Shown: one piece after another, positions 27,521 to 36,295 of the stretch
Position numbering within the stretch: the first letter of the stretch is position 1
Layout: every line of letters starts with the position of its first letter
Source of the DNA: Halomonas sp. M20
Lineage (GTDB): Bacteria; Pseudomonadota; Gammaproteobacteria; Pseudomonadales; Halomonadaceae
Length of the DNA: 64,000 nucleotides
NCBI RefSeq assembly: GCF_020622265.1
Contig: NZ_JACNMQ010000009.1
Coordinates: 80,956 to 144,955 of the forward strand
Direction: 5' to 3'
The notes under the pieces: generated by a model
Databases searched by the model: none
The model's input: only the letters and a program-made list of their open reading frames with translations
What the model was told of the DNA's origin: nothing
Program-made: the position numbers and the translations under genes

Positions 27521-28446
27521 TCGATACTCTCAATGCGCTACTGCTTGCCCCGTTGACCGATTACGGTTTCATGCGTCGCGCCCTGGTAGCGGGGCTGGCG
27601 TTATCCTTAGCCGTGCCCTCACTAGGGGTTTTCTTGATGCTGCGGGGCATGAGTCTGATGGGCGATGCCATGGCCCATGCGATTCTCCCTGGTGTCGCGC
27701 TGGGGTTCCTGCTAGGAGGATTTTCGCTGCCGGCCATGAGCCTGGGGGGCGTGCTTTCCGGGTTGCTCGTTGCCGGGCTGGCCGGCGGCGTCTCCCAAAT
27801 GACCGGGCATCGCGAGGATTCGGCGATGGCCAGTTTCTATCTGATTTCTCTTGCTGTCGGGGTCTTGCTGGTCTCCATGGGGGGCAGCAGTGTCGATCTC
27901 ACCCATGTGCTGTTCGGCTCGATCCTGGCGGTGGACTCAAGCGCCCTGCTGTTGATCGCGGCGGTGTGCAGTGCAACGGTGCTGCTGTTGGCAGTGATGT
28001 TTCGCGCCCTGGTGGTGGAGTGTCTCGATCCGTTGTTTCTGCGCGGCCAGGGGGCGCGTAACGGCCTGATTCACGGCCTGTTCCTGGGCCTGGTCGTGCT
28101 CAACCTGACTGCTGGCTTTCAGACCCTGGGTACTTTGATGGCGGTGGGCCTGATGATGCTGCCGGCCACCGCCGCGCGCTTCTGGTCCAAGCGCCTGGAA
28201 GGCCTGATGGGGTTGGCCATTGTCATTGCCATGCTGGCCAGTACCGGTGGCCTGCTGCTTTCTTATCATCTTGGTTTGCCTTCCGGCCCCTGCATCATCT
28301 TGCTTGCAGGCATTGCCTATCTGCTCTCGGCGCTCTGCGGTCGTCATCACAGCGTGCTGGCGCGCCTGCGTCGGCCCAAGGCAGTATCTGACACAGCCGA
28401 TATCGAAGACTCCCCATCCACCCGCCCTCGTCACAGGACAACATAA
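27517..28446 (+). CDS. znuB: Zinc ABC transporter permease
   Basis: 309-residue ABC-3 family membrane permease with eight to nine hydrophobic segments. Family landmarks are LMLRGMSLMGDAMAHAILPGVALGFLLGG near the N-terminus and FQTLGTLMAVGLMMLPATAARFWS in the second half. GTG start overlaps the znuC stop; the stop overlaps the znuA ATG by one base. The cytoplasmic tail is basic and variable. Confidence 0.91.
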   Translation: MIDTLNALLLAPLTDYGFMRRALVAGLALSLAVPSLGVFLMLRGMSLMGDAMAHAILPGVALGFLLGGFSLPAMSLGGVLSGLLVAGLAGGVSQMTGHREDSAMASFYLISLAVGVLLVSMGGSSVDLTHVLFGSILAVDSSALLLIAAVCSATVLLLAVMFRALVVECLDPLFLRGQGARNGLIHGLFLGLVVLNLTAGFQTLGTLMAVGLMMLPATAARFWSKRLEGLMGLAIVIAMLASTGGLLLSYHLGLPSGPCIILLAGIAYLLSALCGRHHSVLARLRRPKAVSDTADIEDSPSTRPRHRTT

Positions 28447-29375
28447 TGCACAAATCCTCAGCTCTTGCCCTATTCCTGGTACTAAGTCTCAACATGGCTC
28501 AGGCTGCGGAACCACTGCGAGTGGTGACGAGCTTCAGCATTCTCGCGGACATGACCCGACAGGTCGGCGGCGAGCAGGTCGAAATAACCTCCCTGGTGGC
28601 GCCAGACAGCGATATTCACGCCTTCTCTCCAAGCCCGACTCAGGCGCGCACCCTCAGCCAAGCGGATGTGCTCATCTTCAACGGCCTGCAACTGGAAGGC
28701 TGGCTTACCCGCCTGATCGAGGCCAGCGATTATGACGGCGTTCGTGTCACCGCCAGCGATGGTATCTCGGCGCTGACCGGTGATGCTCGCCAGGATGATC
28801 ATGGTCATGATCACGGCCATGGAAATGGCCACGATCAGGGCGAAGCCGATCCCCACGCCTGGCTGGACGTGGGCCGCGCTCAGCAGTATGTGGTCAATAT
28901 TCGCGATGGCCTGATCGAGGCGGACCCGGATAATGCCAAGCGCTATCGCGACAACGCCGAGCGCTATCTCGACGAACTCGAAACACTGGATCAGGATATT
29001 CGCACCTCGATGGCTGCAATTCCCGAGGAGCAACGCGTCGTGGTCACCGGTCACCTGGCTTTCGGCTATTTTGCCGATGCCTACGCCCTGCGCTTGCTAT
29101 CCCCGGCGGGGCTGAGTACCGCCTCGGCGCCTTCTGCAGCAGAGATGGCACGACTGATAGATGTCATTCGCGACAATCAGGTGCCGGCGCTGTTTCTCGA
29201 AAACAACGCTAATCCAGGCATCATCCATCAACTAGCCGAAGAGACCGGCCTGCCCATCGCCGGCACACTCTATTCAGGCGCCTTGGCCAACGAGGGCGAT
29301 GCCAGCACCTATGCTGGCATGATGCGCCACAATGCCGCATTGCTCCATGAGGGTTTGACGACCACCGTCGAATGA
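28446..29375 (+). CDS. znuA: Zinc ABC transporter substrate-binding protein
   Basis: 309-residue cluster A-I solute-binding protein with a Sec signal peptide (cleavage near AQAAE). Expected metal ligands are H58 in DIHAF, H137 in DPHAWLD and H203 in GHLAFGYF. Between the first two is a His/Asp-rich loop at about 117-130 with six histidines, the hallmark of ZnuA-type zinc binders rather than manganese binders. Gene order C-B-A in one tightly overlapping operon. Confidence 0.92.
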   Translation: MHKSSALALFLVLSLNMAQAAEPLRVVTSFSILADMTRQVGGEQVEITSLVAPDSDIHAFSPSPTQARTLSQADVLIFNGLQLEGWLTRLIEASDYDGVRVTASDGISALTGDARQDDHGHDHGHGNGHDQGEADPHAWLDVGRAQQYVVNIRDGLIEADPDNAKRYRDNAERYLDELETLDQDIRTSMAAIPEEQRVVVTGHLAFGYFADAYALRLLSPAGLSTASAPSAAEMARLIDVIRDNQVPALFLENNANPGIIHQLAEETGLPIAGTLYSGALANEGDASTYAGMMRHNAALLHEGLTTTVE

Positions 29376-29423
29376 AAGGAACGCTATCTAGGCCAGCCCA
29401 GTAAAGGATGACACGTCGCAACC

Positions 29424-30089
29424 ATGCTGAAAATGACTGGCATCACCAAGACCTATCCGACGCCCCAGGGGCCGCTCAAGGTGCTCGACGATGTCGACCT
29501 GACGCTCGGGGCGGGGGAAAGTCTGGCGCTGATGGGCGAGTCCGGCAGCGGCAAATCGACCCTCTTGCATCTGGCGGCGGGGCTAGATCTGCCGGATGAG
29601 GGCAGCGTGTACCTTGGCGGCCAGCGTCTTTCCGCCTTGAGCGAGACTCGCCGCGCTGCCCTGCGCCGGGAGCAGCTGGGGCTGGTGTTTCAGCAGTTTC
29701 ATCTGGTGCCGAGCCTCTCCGTGCAAGACAACCTCGCCCTGCAGGCCCGCCTTGCCGGGCGCGAGGACGACGCCTGGACCCGGCATCTGCTCACGCGCCT
29801 CGGGCTTGCCGAATTCGCCACGCGCTACCCGGAGCAGCTTTCCGGCGGCCAGCAGCAACGCCTGGCCATCGGCCGCGCCTTGGCGCCGAAACCACGCTTT
29901 TTACTGGCAGACGAACCCACCGGCAATCTCGATGAGGCCGCCGCGGCCCAGGTGCTCGAACTGCTTCAAGCGCTGATCGATGAAAGCGGCTGTGCGCTTT
30001 TGATGGTGACCCACAGTGCCCAGGTCGCCACGCCCATGCAGCGCCATTTGGTGCTCACGCGGGGCAAGCTGATGGATAAAGCCCTGTGA
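29424..30089 (+). CDS. LolD/MacB-type ABC transporter ATP-binding protein
   Basis: 221-residue ATPase of the lipoprotein/macrolide exporter branch. Walker A is [11 protein letters not shown]-loop [14 protein letters not shown], signature LSGGQQQR, Walker [13 protein letters not shown], the DEPTGNLD string being typical of LolD/MacB/FtsE. It overlaps the FtsX-like permease by four bases. Starts 48 bases after znuA, with no terminator seen, so some read-through is possible. Together with the next two genes it forms the ABC-permease-AttH unit found in pseudomonads. Confidence 0.88.
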   Translation: MLKMTGITKTYPTPQGPLKVLDDVDLTLGAGESLALMGESGSGKSTLLHLAAGLDLPDEGSVYLGGQRLSALSETRRAALRREQLGLVFQQFHLVPSLSVQDNLALQARLAGREDDAWTRHLLTRLGLAEFATRYPEQLSGGQQQRLAIGRALAPKPRFLLADEPTGNLDEAAAAQVLELLQALIDESGCALLMVTHSAQVATPMQRHLVLTRGKLMDKAL

Positions 30090-32596
30090 GTGCCGCCGCG
30101 TCAAGCGTGCTGCGCACGACTCTCGCGACCCTGTTGTCCCATTATCGTCGCCATCCCGGCCAGCTCCTCATGCTGTTGCTTGGGCTCTGGGTGGCCAGCG
30201 CCTTGTGGAGCGGCGTACAGGCCATCAATGCCTCGGCCCGGGAAAGCTATGACCGGGCCGAGGCGCTGTTCAGCGCAGATCTCGATCGTATCGAGCGCCG
30301 CGATGGTGCGCCGCTGACTCTGGAGGATTATCTCGCTCTTCGACGCGCCGGTCTGCCTATCTCGCCGATCATCGAAGGTGAGCTCTCCCTGTCTAGTGGC
30401 AAGTCGGATGGCGAGAGCCTGACGCTGATCGGCATCGAGCCCTTGAGTCTGCCCGGTAGCGCCCCCCTGGCCCAACAGGACGGTGACGCTGACTCTTTGC
30501 GCAATTGGTTAGTACCGCCATATCGCGTGCGGGTGGCTCCGGACACTCTCGAACAGGCCCGAACTCTGGACGATCTGCCCCCACTGGAGATCGCTTCCGA
30601 CTTGCCCCCGGCAACCCTGGTGACGGACATCGCCGTCGCTGCGCGACTGTTGAACATGGATCGAGGCATCACTCGGCTGGTGATCGCACCGAAGTATGAT
30701 GTCGAGTTGCCTTCCGCTTTCATACGCACCTCAACAGAGGCACTGGCCTCTCCGGGTCAGCTTGCGGACAGCTTTCACCTCAACCTCACCGCCATGGGCC
30801 TGCTGGCTCTGGTGGTCGGGCTATTCATCGTGCATGCCGCTCTGGGGCTGGCGCTGGAGCAACGTCTGGGGCTGCTTCGCACCTTGCGCGCCCTGGGTGT
30901 GCCGGCACGCACGCTGATACTCGCCTTGGGGCTGGAGCTGCTGCTGATGGGGCTGATCGGTGCGCTGCTGGGTATCGTCAGCGGCGTGATTCTGGCCCAG
31001 CTGCTGTTGCCGGATGTAGCCGCGACCCTGGATTCACTTTACGACACTACCGTCAGTGGCACCCTGAATCTGCCCTGGTATTACTGGCTAGGCGGCGTTG
31101 CCATTACCCTTGGCGGACTTTTCAGCGCTGGTGCCAGCATGCTGTGGCGGGCAAGCCGCATCAATGTACTTGGCTTGGGGCAGGCCCAGGTCTGGCGCGC
31201 GCGGCTACGTGGCCAACTGCGGCTGCAGCTGCTGTTCGGCGGTATCTTGTTGGCGGGCGCCGTATTTTTATGGTGGTACTTGGCAAGCGCTGGCGGGCAG
31301 CAGGATCTGGCCCTGGGTTTCACCCTGGTTGCGCTGCTGCTGTTGGGGGCGGCGCTTTGCCTGCCGCCGCTTCTTGCCGGATTGTTGGGTTTGCTTGCCC
31401 GCTACCTGCCGCGCCGGGCCGCGCTGCTGCAATGGAGCGTGGCCGACCTGCAGCTGCAGTTGCCGCAGCTTTCCTTGGCCATGATGGCGCTGCTGCTGGC
31501 CTTGTCCGCCAATTTGGGGGTGGGCAGCATGGTCGGCGGTTTTCGCCTGACCTTCCTCGATTGGCTCGATCAGCGTCTACTGGCGGATCTCTACGTGCGC
31601 CCCGCTGCGGAGCAGTACGACGATCTTGAGGCTTGGCTGAACGAGCGCTCCGAGGTGGCTACCTTGCTGCCGGCGCGCAGTACCGAGGCGGAGCTGATCA
31701 AGGATGGCAGCAATGCCGGGTCGGTGGCGCTGTTTGGCATCGCACCCAAACCCATCCTGCGCAATTCCTGGCCGCTGCTCGATACGAAGGACAGTCACGA
31801 AGCTGCTTGGCAGGCGCTGACGACAGGTTCGGCCTTCATCAACGAGCAGCTGGCCCGGCGGCAAGGGCTCGAACCCGGCGACAGCGTACAACTGCAAGGG
31901 CCTTCCGGAATGACCACGCTGAGCGTTGCCGCGATCTATCCGGATTACGGCAATCCGCGCGGCGAGATAGTGCTGCCGGTGTCACGGCTTGCCAGGGAGT
32001 TTCAGGCGCCGCCCGGCACACTGGGCGTGGTGCTAGCGCCAACAAAAGATCGGCAACAAACGCTGACTCGTCTTCAGGAAGCGCTGAACAAGCGCTTTCG
32101 CCTGACGGGCGAGAACGCAAGCGGCGCATCGCTAATCGATCAGCAGGCCTTGAAGCAGGTGGCCACCGAGGTGTTCGAGCGCACCTTTGCCATCACTCGA
32201 GCGCTCAATGCGCTCACCCTCGGCGTCGCCGGGCTGGCACTGCTGACCACCCTGCTGGCTCAGGCCGGCGCACGCCGCGCCCAGCTGGCGCCGCTGTGGG
32301 CAATTGGGGTTTCTCGCAGTCGGCTGGTGATGCTGCAGATCGGCCAGTTGGTGATGGCATGCCTGGGCACCGCGCTGTTGGCGATCCCCCTTGGGCTGCT
32401 GCTGACCGGCACCCTGGTGGCGGTGATCAACGTGGCCGCCTTTGGCTGGCGGTTGCCGCTGCATATATTCCCCGGTCAACTCGCCATGACCGTTGCCTTG
32501 GCTGTCGTGGTCGCCGTGCTGGCGGCGCTGATACCCGCCTGGCGTTTACGTCGCGTACCGCCGCGTCAACTACTGCAGGAGTTTGCCGCCGCATGA
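30086..32596 (+). CDS. FtsX-like ABC transporter permease
   Basis: 836-residue membrane protein with two FtsX domains and about ten membrane segments in the LolC/MacB-related two-repeat arrangement: an N-terminal anchor, a periplasmic domain with FIRTSTEAL at its end, three to four helices (LALVVGLFIVHAALGLALEQRLGLLRTLRALGV), a central membrane block, a second periplasmic domain and a C-terminal block (ARRAQLAPLWAIGVSRSRLVML, RRVPPRQLLQEFAAA). Partner of the upstream ATPase. Such permeases move lipids or lipoproteins or transmit force rather than pump small solutes. Confidence 0.88.
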   Translation: MSAAASSVLRTTLATLLSHYRRHPGQLLMLLLGLWVASALWSGVQAINASARESYDRAEALFSADLDRIERRDGAPLTLEDYLALRRAGLPISPIIEGELSLSSGKSDGESLTLIGIEPLSLPGSAPLAQQDGDADSLRNWLVPPYRVRVAPDTLEQARTLDDLPPLEIASDLPPATLVTDIAVAARLLNMDRGITRLVIAPKYDVELPSAFIRTSTEALASPGQLADSFHLNLTAMGLLALVVGLFIVHAALGLALEQRLGLLRTLRALGVPARTLILALGLELLLMGLIGALLGIVSGVILAQLLLPDVAATLDSLYDTTVSGTLNLPWYYWLGGVAITLGGLFSAGASMLWRASRINVLGLGQAQVWRARLRGQLRLQLLFGGILLAGAVFLWWYLASAGGQQDLALGFTLVALLLLGAALCLPPLLAGLLGLLARYLPRRAALLQWSVADLQLQLPQLSLAMMALLLALSANLGVGSMVGGFRLTFLDWLDQRLLADLYVRPAAEQYDDLEAWLNERSEVATLLPARSTEAELIKDGSNAGSVALFGIAPKPILRNSWPLLDTKDSHEAAWQALTTGSAFINEQLARRQGLEPGDSVQLQGPSGMTTLSVAAIYPDYGNPRGEIVLPVSRLAREFQAPPGTLGVVLAPTKDRQQTLTRLQEALNKRFRLTGENASGASLIDQQALKQVATEVFERTFAITRALNALTLGVAGLALLTTLLAQAGARRAQLAPLWAIGVSRSRLVMLQIGQLVMACLGTALLAIPLGLLLTGTLVAVINVAAFGWRLPLHIFPGQLAMTVALAVVVAVLAALIPAWRLRRVPPRQLLQEFAAA

Positions 32597-33714
32597 AGCG
32601 TTTACTGGCTATTGCCCTGCTGTTTCTCGTCATACTGGTATTCGGCTGGCAGCTCTGGCCAGAGGAGCCCACGACGCCTACGAGCTATGCGGGCCTGGGC
32701 GAAAGCACCGACGAGTTTCGCCAGGCCCAGCCCGGCACGGTGCTAAGGTTTCCCGAGGATCACGGCCCGCATCCGGACTACCGTATCGAATGGTGGTATT
32801 TGACCGCCAATCTCGCGGCGAAAGATGGGCGACATTTCGGCGCTCAATGGACGCTTTTCCGCCAGGCCATGGCGCCTTCCGATCCGCAGCCGGGTGCAAA
32901 CGAAACACCCTGGGCCAGCCGCCAGTTGTGGATGGCCCATGCGGCCCTCTCGACCCCGGAGGATCACCGGTTCAGTGAACGCTTCGCCCGGGGTGGCGTC
33001 GGTCAGGCCGGTGTGAAAACAAAGCCCTTTGACGCCTGGATCGACAACTGGTCACTGAAAACCGTGGATGACAAATCGGGGTTCGAGCGCTTGGTGGTGA
33101 CTGCTGGTGGCGAGGATTTCGGCTATCGCCTGAATCTCGATGCCCAAGGGCCACTGGTGCGCCACGGCGAGCAGGGATTCAGCCAGAAATCCGCGGATGG
33201 TCAAGGCTCGATGTACTACAGCCAGCCGTTCTTTCAAGTCAGCGGCGAGGTGTGGGTCGATGGCGAGCCCATCACCGTTACTGGTCGCGCCTGGCTGGAC
33301 CGGGAGTGGAGCAGCCAGCTGCTGGGGCCGACACAGAGCGGCTGGGACTGGTTTTCACTGCATCTCGACAGCGGGGCAAAGCTGATGGCCTTTCGCCTGC
33401 GCGGCGGGGGTGAAACCGGAAAGGAGGAAAGCTATCTCTCCGGCAGCTGGATTACGCCCAAAGGCGAAATCATGCCCTTGAAACCCAACGAACTGAGCCT
33501 TGAGCCCCGTGAATATCAATCCGTTGTCGGGCGCGAGGTTCCAACGCGCTGGCGTATCCAGGTACCCGACCATGATCTCGACGTCGAGGTGCGCGCTCGT
33601 CATTCGAACCAGTGGATGAATACCTCGTTCCCCTACTGGGAAGGCATGGTGGAAGTAAGCGGCAGCAACGACGGCGAGGGCTATCTGGAGATGACCGGCT
33701 ACGCCGATGAATGA
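32593..33714 (+). CDS. AttH / CrtC-like lipocalin-domain protein
   Basis: 373-residue exported protein. An N-terminal hydrophobic segment (LLAIALLFLVILVFGWQLW) acts as signal anchor; the rest is the two lipocalin-like halves of the AttH/hydroxyneurosporene-synthase family, with DYRIEWWYLTANLAA, HFGAQWTLFRQAM, the central FYSQPFF-like MYYSQPFFQVSGEVW, the conserved GRAWLDREWSSQLL and SGWDWFSLHLDSGAKLMAFRLR. The ATG overlaps the permease stop. Annotated in relatives as a predicted secreted hydrolase linked to its ABC system; the substrate is unknown. A longer frame from 31633 is a shadow of the permease. Confidence 0.85.
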   Translation: MKRLLAIALLFLVILVFGWQLWPEEPTTPTSYAGLGESTDEFRQAQPGTVLRFPEDHGPHPDYRIEWWYLTANLAAKDGRHFGAQWTLFRQAMAPSDPQPGANETPWASRQLWMAHAALSTPEDHRFSERFARGGVGQAGVKTKPFDAWIDNWSLKTVDDKSGFERLVVTAGGEDFGYRLNLDAQGPLVRHGEQGFSQKSADGQGSMYYSQPFFQVSGEVWVDGEPITVTGRAWLDREWSSQLLGPTQSGWDWFSLHLDSGAKLMAFRLRGGGETGKEESYLSGSWITPKGEIMPLKPNELSLEPREYQSVVGREVPTRWRIQVPDHDLDVEVRARHSNQWMNTSFPYWEGMVEVSGSNDGEGYLEMTGYADE

Positions 33715-33777
33715 GGCGATGTCGATAATACGCTACGCTGATGTTGACCCAACATCATGAACGACGAGGAGCAGGAC

Positions 33778-34314
33778 ATGGCGATATTTACCGAAAACTA
33801 TCCCGGTGTTGATACCCACGTTCCCCCGGAAACCTCCGGTTTCACCCTTAACCACACCATGCTACGCATCAAGGAGCCCGAACGCTCCCTGGCGTTTTAT
33901 AGTCATGTGCTCGGCCTGCGGGTGCTACGTAAGCTGGATTTCCCTGAACTGCAATTCACCCTCTATTTTCTGGCCCAGGTGGATGTGGATGAGCCAGTGC
34001 CCGACGATATTGGCGAGCGGACCCGGTGGACATTCAGCCGCCGCAGCGTGCTCGAGTTGACCCATAACTGGGGCACGGAAGACCAGGATAATTTCGCCTA
34101 TCACGATGGCAACGCCGAGCCCCAGGGCTTTGGCCACATCTGCTTTTCCGTGCCGGATCTATCAACGGCCGTGCACTGGTTCGAGAGCAATCAGGTCGAG
34201 TTCGTCAAACGCCCGGAAGAGGGAAAGATGAAGAATGTCGCTTTCATCAAGGACCCGGATGGCTACTGGATCGAGATCGTGGAGCCCGCCTTGATGACCA
34301 AGATGGGGCGCTGA
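33778..34314 (+). CDS. gloA: Lactoylglutathione lyase (glyoxalase I)
   Basis: 178-residue metal-dependent enzyme isomerising the methylglyoxal-glutathione hemithioacetal to S-lactoylglutathione. Metal ligands are in NHTMLRI, VLELTHNWG, GFGHICFSV and YWIEIVEP (H-E-H-E order). Length and the long N-terminal arm match the larger, zinc-type (yeast/Pseudomonas GloA3-like) form. GAGGAGCAGG precedes ATG 33778; an upstream ATG at 33757 is unlikely. Confidence 0.93.
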   Translation: MAIFTENYPGVDTHVPPETSGFTLNHTMLRIKEPERSLAFYSHVLGLRVLRKLDFPELQFTLYFLAQVDVDEPVPDDIGERTRWTFSRRSVLELTHNWGTEDQDNFAYHDGNAEPQGFGHICFSVPDLSTAVHWFESNQVEFVKRPEEGKMKNVAFIKDPDGYWIEIVEPALMTKMGR

Positions 34315-34332
34315 TACGCGGCGCAGCAGAGG

Positions 34333-34362
34333 CGAGGCCCGAACGATGCGGGCCTCGTCTTT
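34333..34362 (+). terminator. Terminator after gloA
   Basis: Perfect 9-bp stem CGAGGCCCG / CGGGCCTCG with a 7-base loop followed by TCTTT. Confidence 0.82.
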
Positions 34363-34368
34363 GCGAAC

Positions 34369-34581
34369 TCAATCGTCCAGTTTTTTTATCGTTCCTTCCT
34401 TGTGGGCCGCTATGTGATCGGTCTTGTCGCTCTTGATCTCGTATTGCGGCTCCTCTGGAGAGGCGCGCCGGTTGTGGCCCTTGTAGTCGAAGTCCTGAGT
34501 GTGCACCTTGGTGATAACGCCACTCACATGCCCGGCCTCGGAATTCCAGGTGACGTGATCGCCTTTCTTGAACTTGGTCAT
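34369..34581 (-). CDS. DUF2945 / hypervirulence-associated TUDOR-like small protein
   Basis: 70-residue basic cytoplasmic protein. It starts MTKFKKGDHVTWNSEAGHV and continues GVITKVHTQDFDYKGHNRRAS, the SH3/TUDOR-like fold of the DUF2945 (HVA1) family; in relatives it is widespread and of unknown role. AAGGAG lies 8 bases upstream of the ATG at 34581, which rules out the longer reading from 34641. Confidence 0.8.
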   Translation of the reverse strand: MTKFKKGDHVTWNSEAGHVSGVITKVHTQDFDYKGHNRRASPEEPQYEIKSDKTDHIAAHKEGTIKKLDD

Positions 34582-34723
34582 CGTGTCGCTCCTTGAGGGG
34601 AAAACATCTATCAATCTAGCCGAAGGCCGAGCGTCAAACAAAGCCCGCTGGCGTTGGACACTCCCGCAGGAGGGTGTCTACGCTGAGGTAGTAAACGGAT
34701 CATCCAGCAAAAGGAGAGTCTCG

Positions 34724-35137
34724 ATGAAAACCCGTGTATTCGTGCTAGCAGCTCTTGCGGCCTCAAGCGTCAGCGGCATTGCCATGGCTGCCGGGACCGC
34801 CAGCATCGAAACCTCACCCCAGCCTGCCGGCGACGAGATCACCGTAGACAGCGTTACTTCCAATGGTCCCGGCTTCGTCGTGATTCATGCCAGTGACGCC
34901 GAAGGCAAGCCCATCGCGCCGCAGTCCATTGGACATCAGCAGGTGGAGGATGGCCAGCAGCAGGATGTGGAGGTTTCCTTGGACGAGGAAACGCAATCCG
35001 GCGACAAGGTCTTCGTCATGCTGCACGAGGACACCGGTGAAGAAGGCGAGTACGAATTCGGTCCGGGTTCCACTGATGTGGATCCGCCCATGACCGCCGA
35101 CGGCAAGCCAGTCGTAGTGCCCATGGATATTGAATAG
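34724..35137 (+). CDS. Exported acidic protein with DUF7282-like domain
   Basis: 137-residue protein with a clear Sec signal peptide (KTRVFVLAALAASSVSGIAMA). The mature part is strongly acidic and holds a beta-sandwich-like unit: ITVDSVTSNGPGFVVIHASDAEGKP, DVEVSLDEETQSGDKVFVMLHEDTGEEGEYEFG and a closing DPPMTADGKPVVVPMDI. This pattern recalls DUF7282, best known from haloarchaeal surface proteins. AAGGAG precedes the ATG. Function unknown; the domain call is from memory of the motif order. Confidence 0.72.
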   Translation: MKTRVFVLAALAASSVSGIAMAAGTASIETSPQPAGDEITVDSVTSNGPGFVVIHASDAEGKPIAPQSIGHQQVEDGQQQDVEVSLDEETQSGDKVFVMLHEDTGEEGEYEFGPGSTDVDPPMTADGKPVVVPMDIE

Positions 35138-35157
35138 GCATCGACTAGCCGAAAAAC

Positions 35158-35187
35158 AAAGGCCGCCTGAGGAAAGGCGGCCTTTTT
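35158..35187. terminator. Bidirectional terminator
   Basis: 10-bp stem AAAGGCCGCC / GGCGGCCTTT with loop TGAGGAAA and T-runs on both strands. It serves the exported acidic gene (+) and the convergent betaine-binding gene (-). Confidence 0.9.
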
Positions 35188-35199
35188 GATACTTGGGCC

Positions 35200-36168
35200 T
35201 TACCCTTGTGACAGATCGAAGGCTTCCTGCAAGACTGGCCAGGCGGGCTCGCCATCCCGAGTGGTGACACCCTCGACGAAGGTCTTGATCTTCTCCGGGT
35301 TATTCTTGATCCACTCCAACGCGACCTCTTCGGGCTCACGATTCTCGAAACCGAACCCCAGGATCATCTCACTCTGGTCGTCGGCGGAGATCACGATCTG
35401 ATCGAGAAACTTCGAGACATTGGGATGAGAGTCGGCAAAGTCCTTGTTGAGCAAGGTCTTTACATCGCTGCGTCCACCATTTGACCCCCACAGATCCTCG
35501 GGATCTTCAAGGTAGACGATATCGTACTCGATGTTCATCCAGTGCGGTGTCCAGGCACCGAATACGACCCACTCGTCGTTGTTGATGGCATTTTTCACTA
35601 CGCTGAGCATGCCCGGCGTGGAGGTCTCGGAAAGATTCCAGTCCCCTAGTCCGTAGATGTCTTCATCTACTCCACCGTTGAGAATCTCGCTCATGCCCGA
35701 GCCGGCCTCGATATTGTAGATAGTACGATCGAAGCGCTCGGCGAATTCTTCCTTGTCCAGATCCTCGGCGGAAGTAACCCCTGCTTCAGCGACATAGCGT
35801 GGCACACCAAAACCCAGTCGCGCACCGTCGACGTTGTTGCCCAGATCAACGATGGTGCCTTTCTCAATGCTAGGGTCGTACATAGGCTGCTGGGCAGGCA
35901 ACCAGGCAGCCAGAAACGCATCTATTTCGCCCAGATTGAGCGCCTCATAGGTGATGGTGGAACCGACCTCCTGCTGGCTTGGCTGATAACCTAGCGCTTC
36001 GAGCAACGCAGATGTCATAGCGGTCTTGACGGTAACGCCGGGCCAGGGCGGCGAGGAAAAACGCACGCTGGCATCTTCCTGCTGTGCCATTGCGGTAATG
36101 GGTAGGGCTAAAGGGAGAGTCAGAAGCGCCGAACCGACAATGAAAGTAAACGGATAGCGTTTCGTCAT
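35200..36168 (-). CDS. Glycine betaine/choline ABC transporter substrate-binding protein (ProX/OpuAC-like), orphan
   Basis: 322-residue periplasmic binding protein with a Sec signal peptide (cleavage near AMAQQ). The OpuAC domain starts VRFSSPPWPGVTVKTAMTSALLEALGY; aromatic residues suited to cage a quaternary ammonium appear in SSPPWPG, AAWLPAQQPMYD and FGAWTPHWMNIEYDI. No ATPase or permease gene is nearby, so it must work with a transporter encoded elsewhere or act as a sensor. AAGGAG precedes the ATG. It follows the FAD dehydrogenase by 127 bases on the same strand. Confidence 0.86.
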   Translation of the reverse strand: MTKRYPFTFIVGSALLTLPLALPITAMAQQEDASVRFSSPPWPGVTVKTAMTSALLEALGYQPSQQEVGSTITYEALNLGEIDAFLAAWLPAQQPMYDPSIEKGTIVDLGNNVDGARLGFGVPRYVAEAGVTSAEDLDKEEFAERFDRTIYNIEAGSGMSEILNGGVDEDIYGLGDWNLSETSTPGMLSVVKNAINNDEWVVFGAWTPHWMNIEYDIVYLEDPEDLWGSNGGRSDVKTLLNKDFADSHPNVSKFLDQIVISADDQSEMILGFGFENREPEEVALEWIKNNPEKIKTFVEGVTTRDGEPAWPVLQEAFDLSQG

Positions 36169-36295
36169 AAAAGAACTCCTTGCGGTCGAGTAACCAGTGA
36201 TTATTGTTTGCGTAGAAAACTATAACACTGTTTTATCATGGAGTTGGCAACAATTGTCCACAACTTTTGTACGCTTCTGATAGGATGCGAAGGCG

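Noticed and set aside
31633..32592. Long 5' extension of the AttH reading frame
   Set aside because: It overlaps the 3' third of the FtsX permease in another frame; the ATG at 32593 overlaps the permease stop and begins a normal signal anchor.
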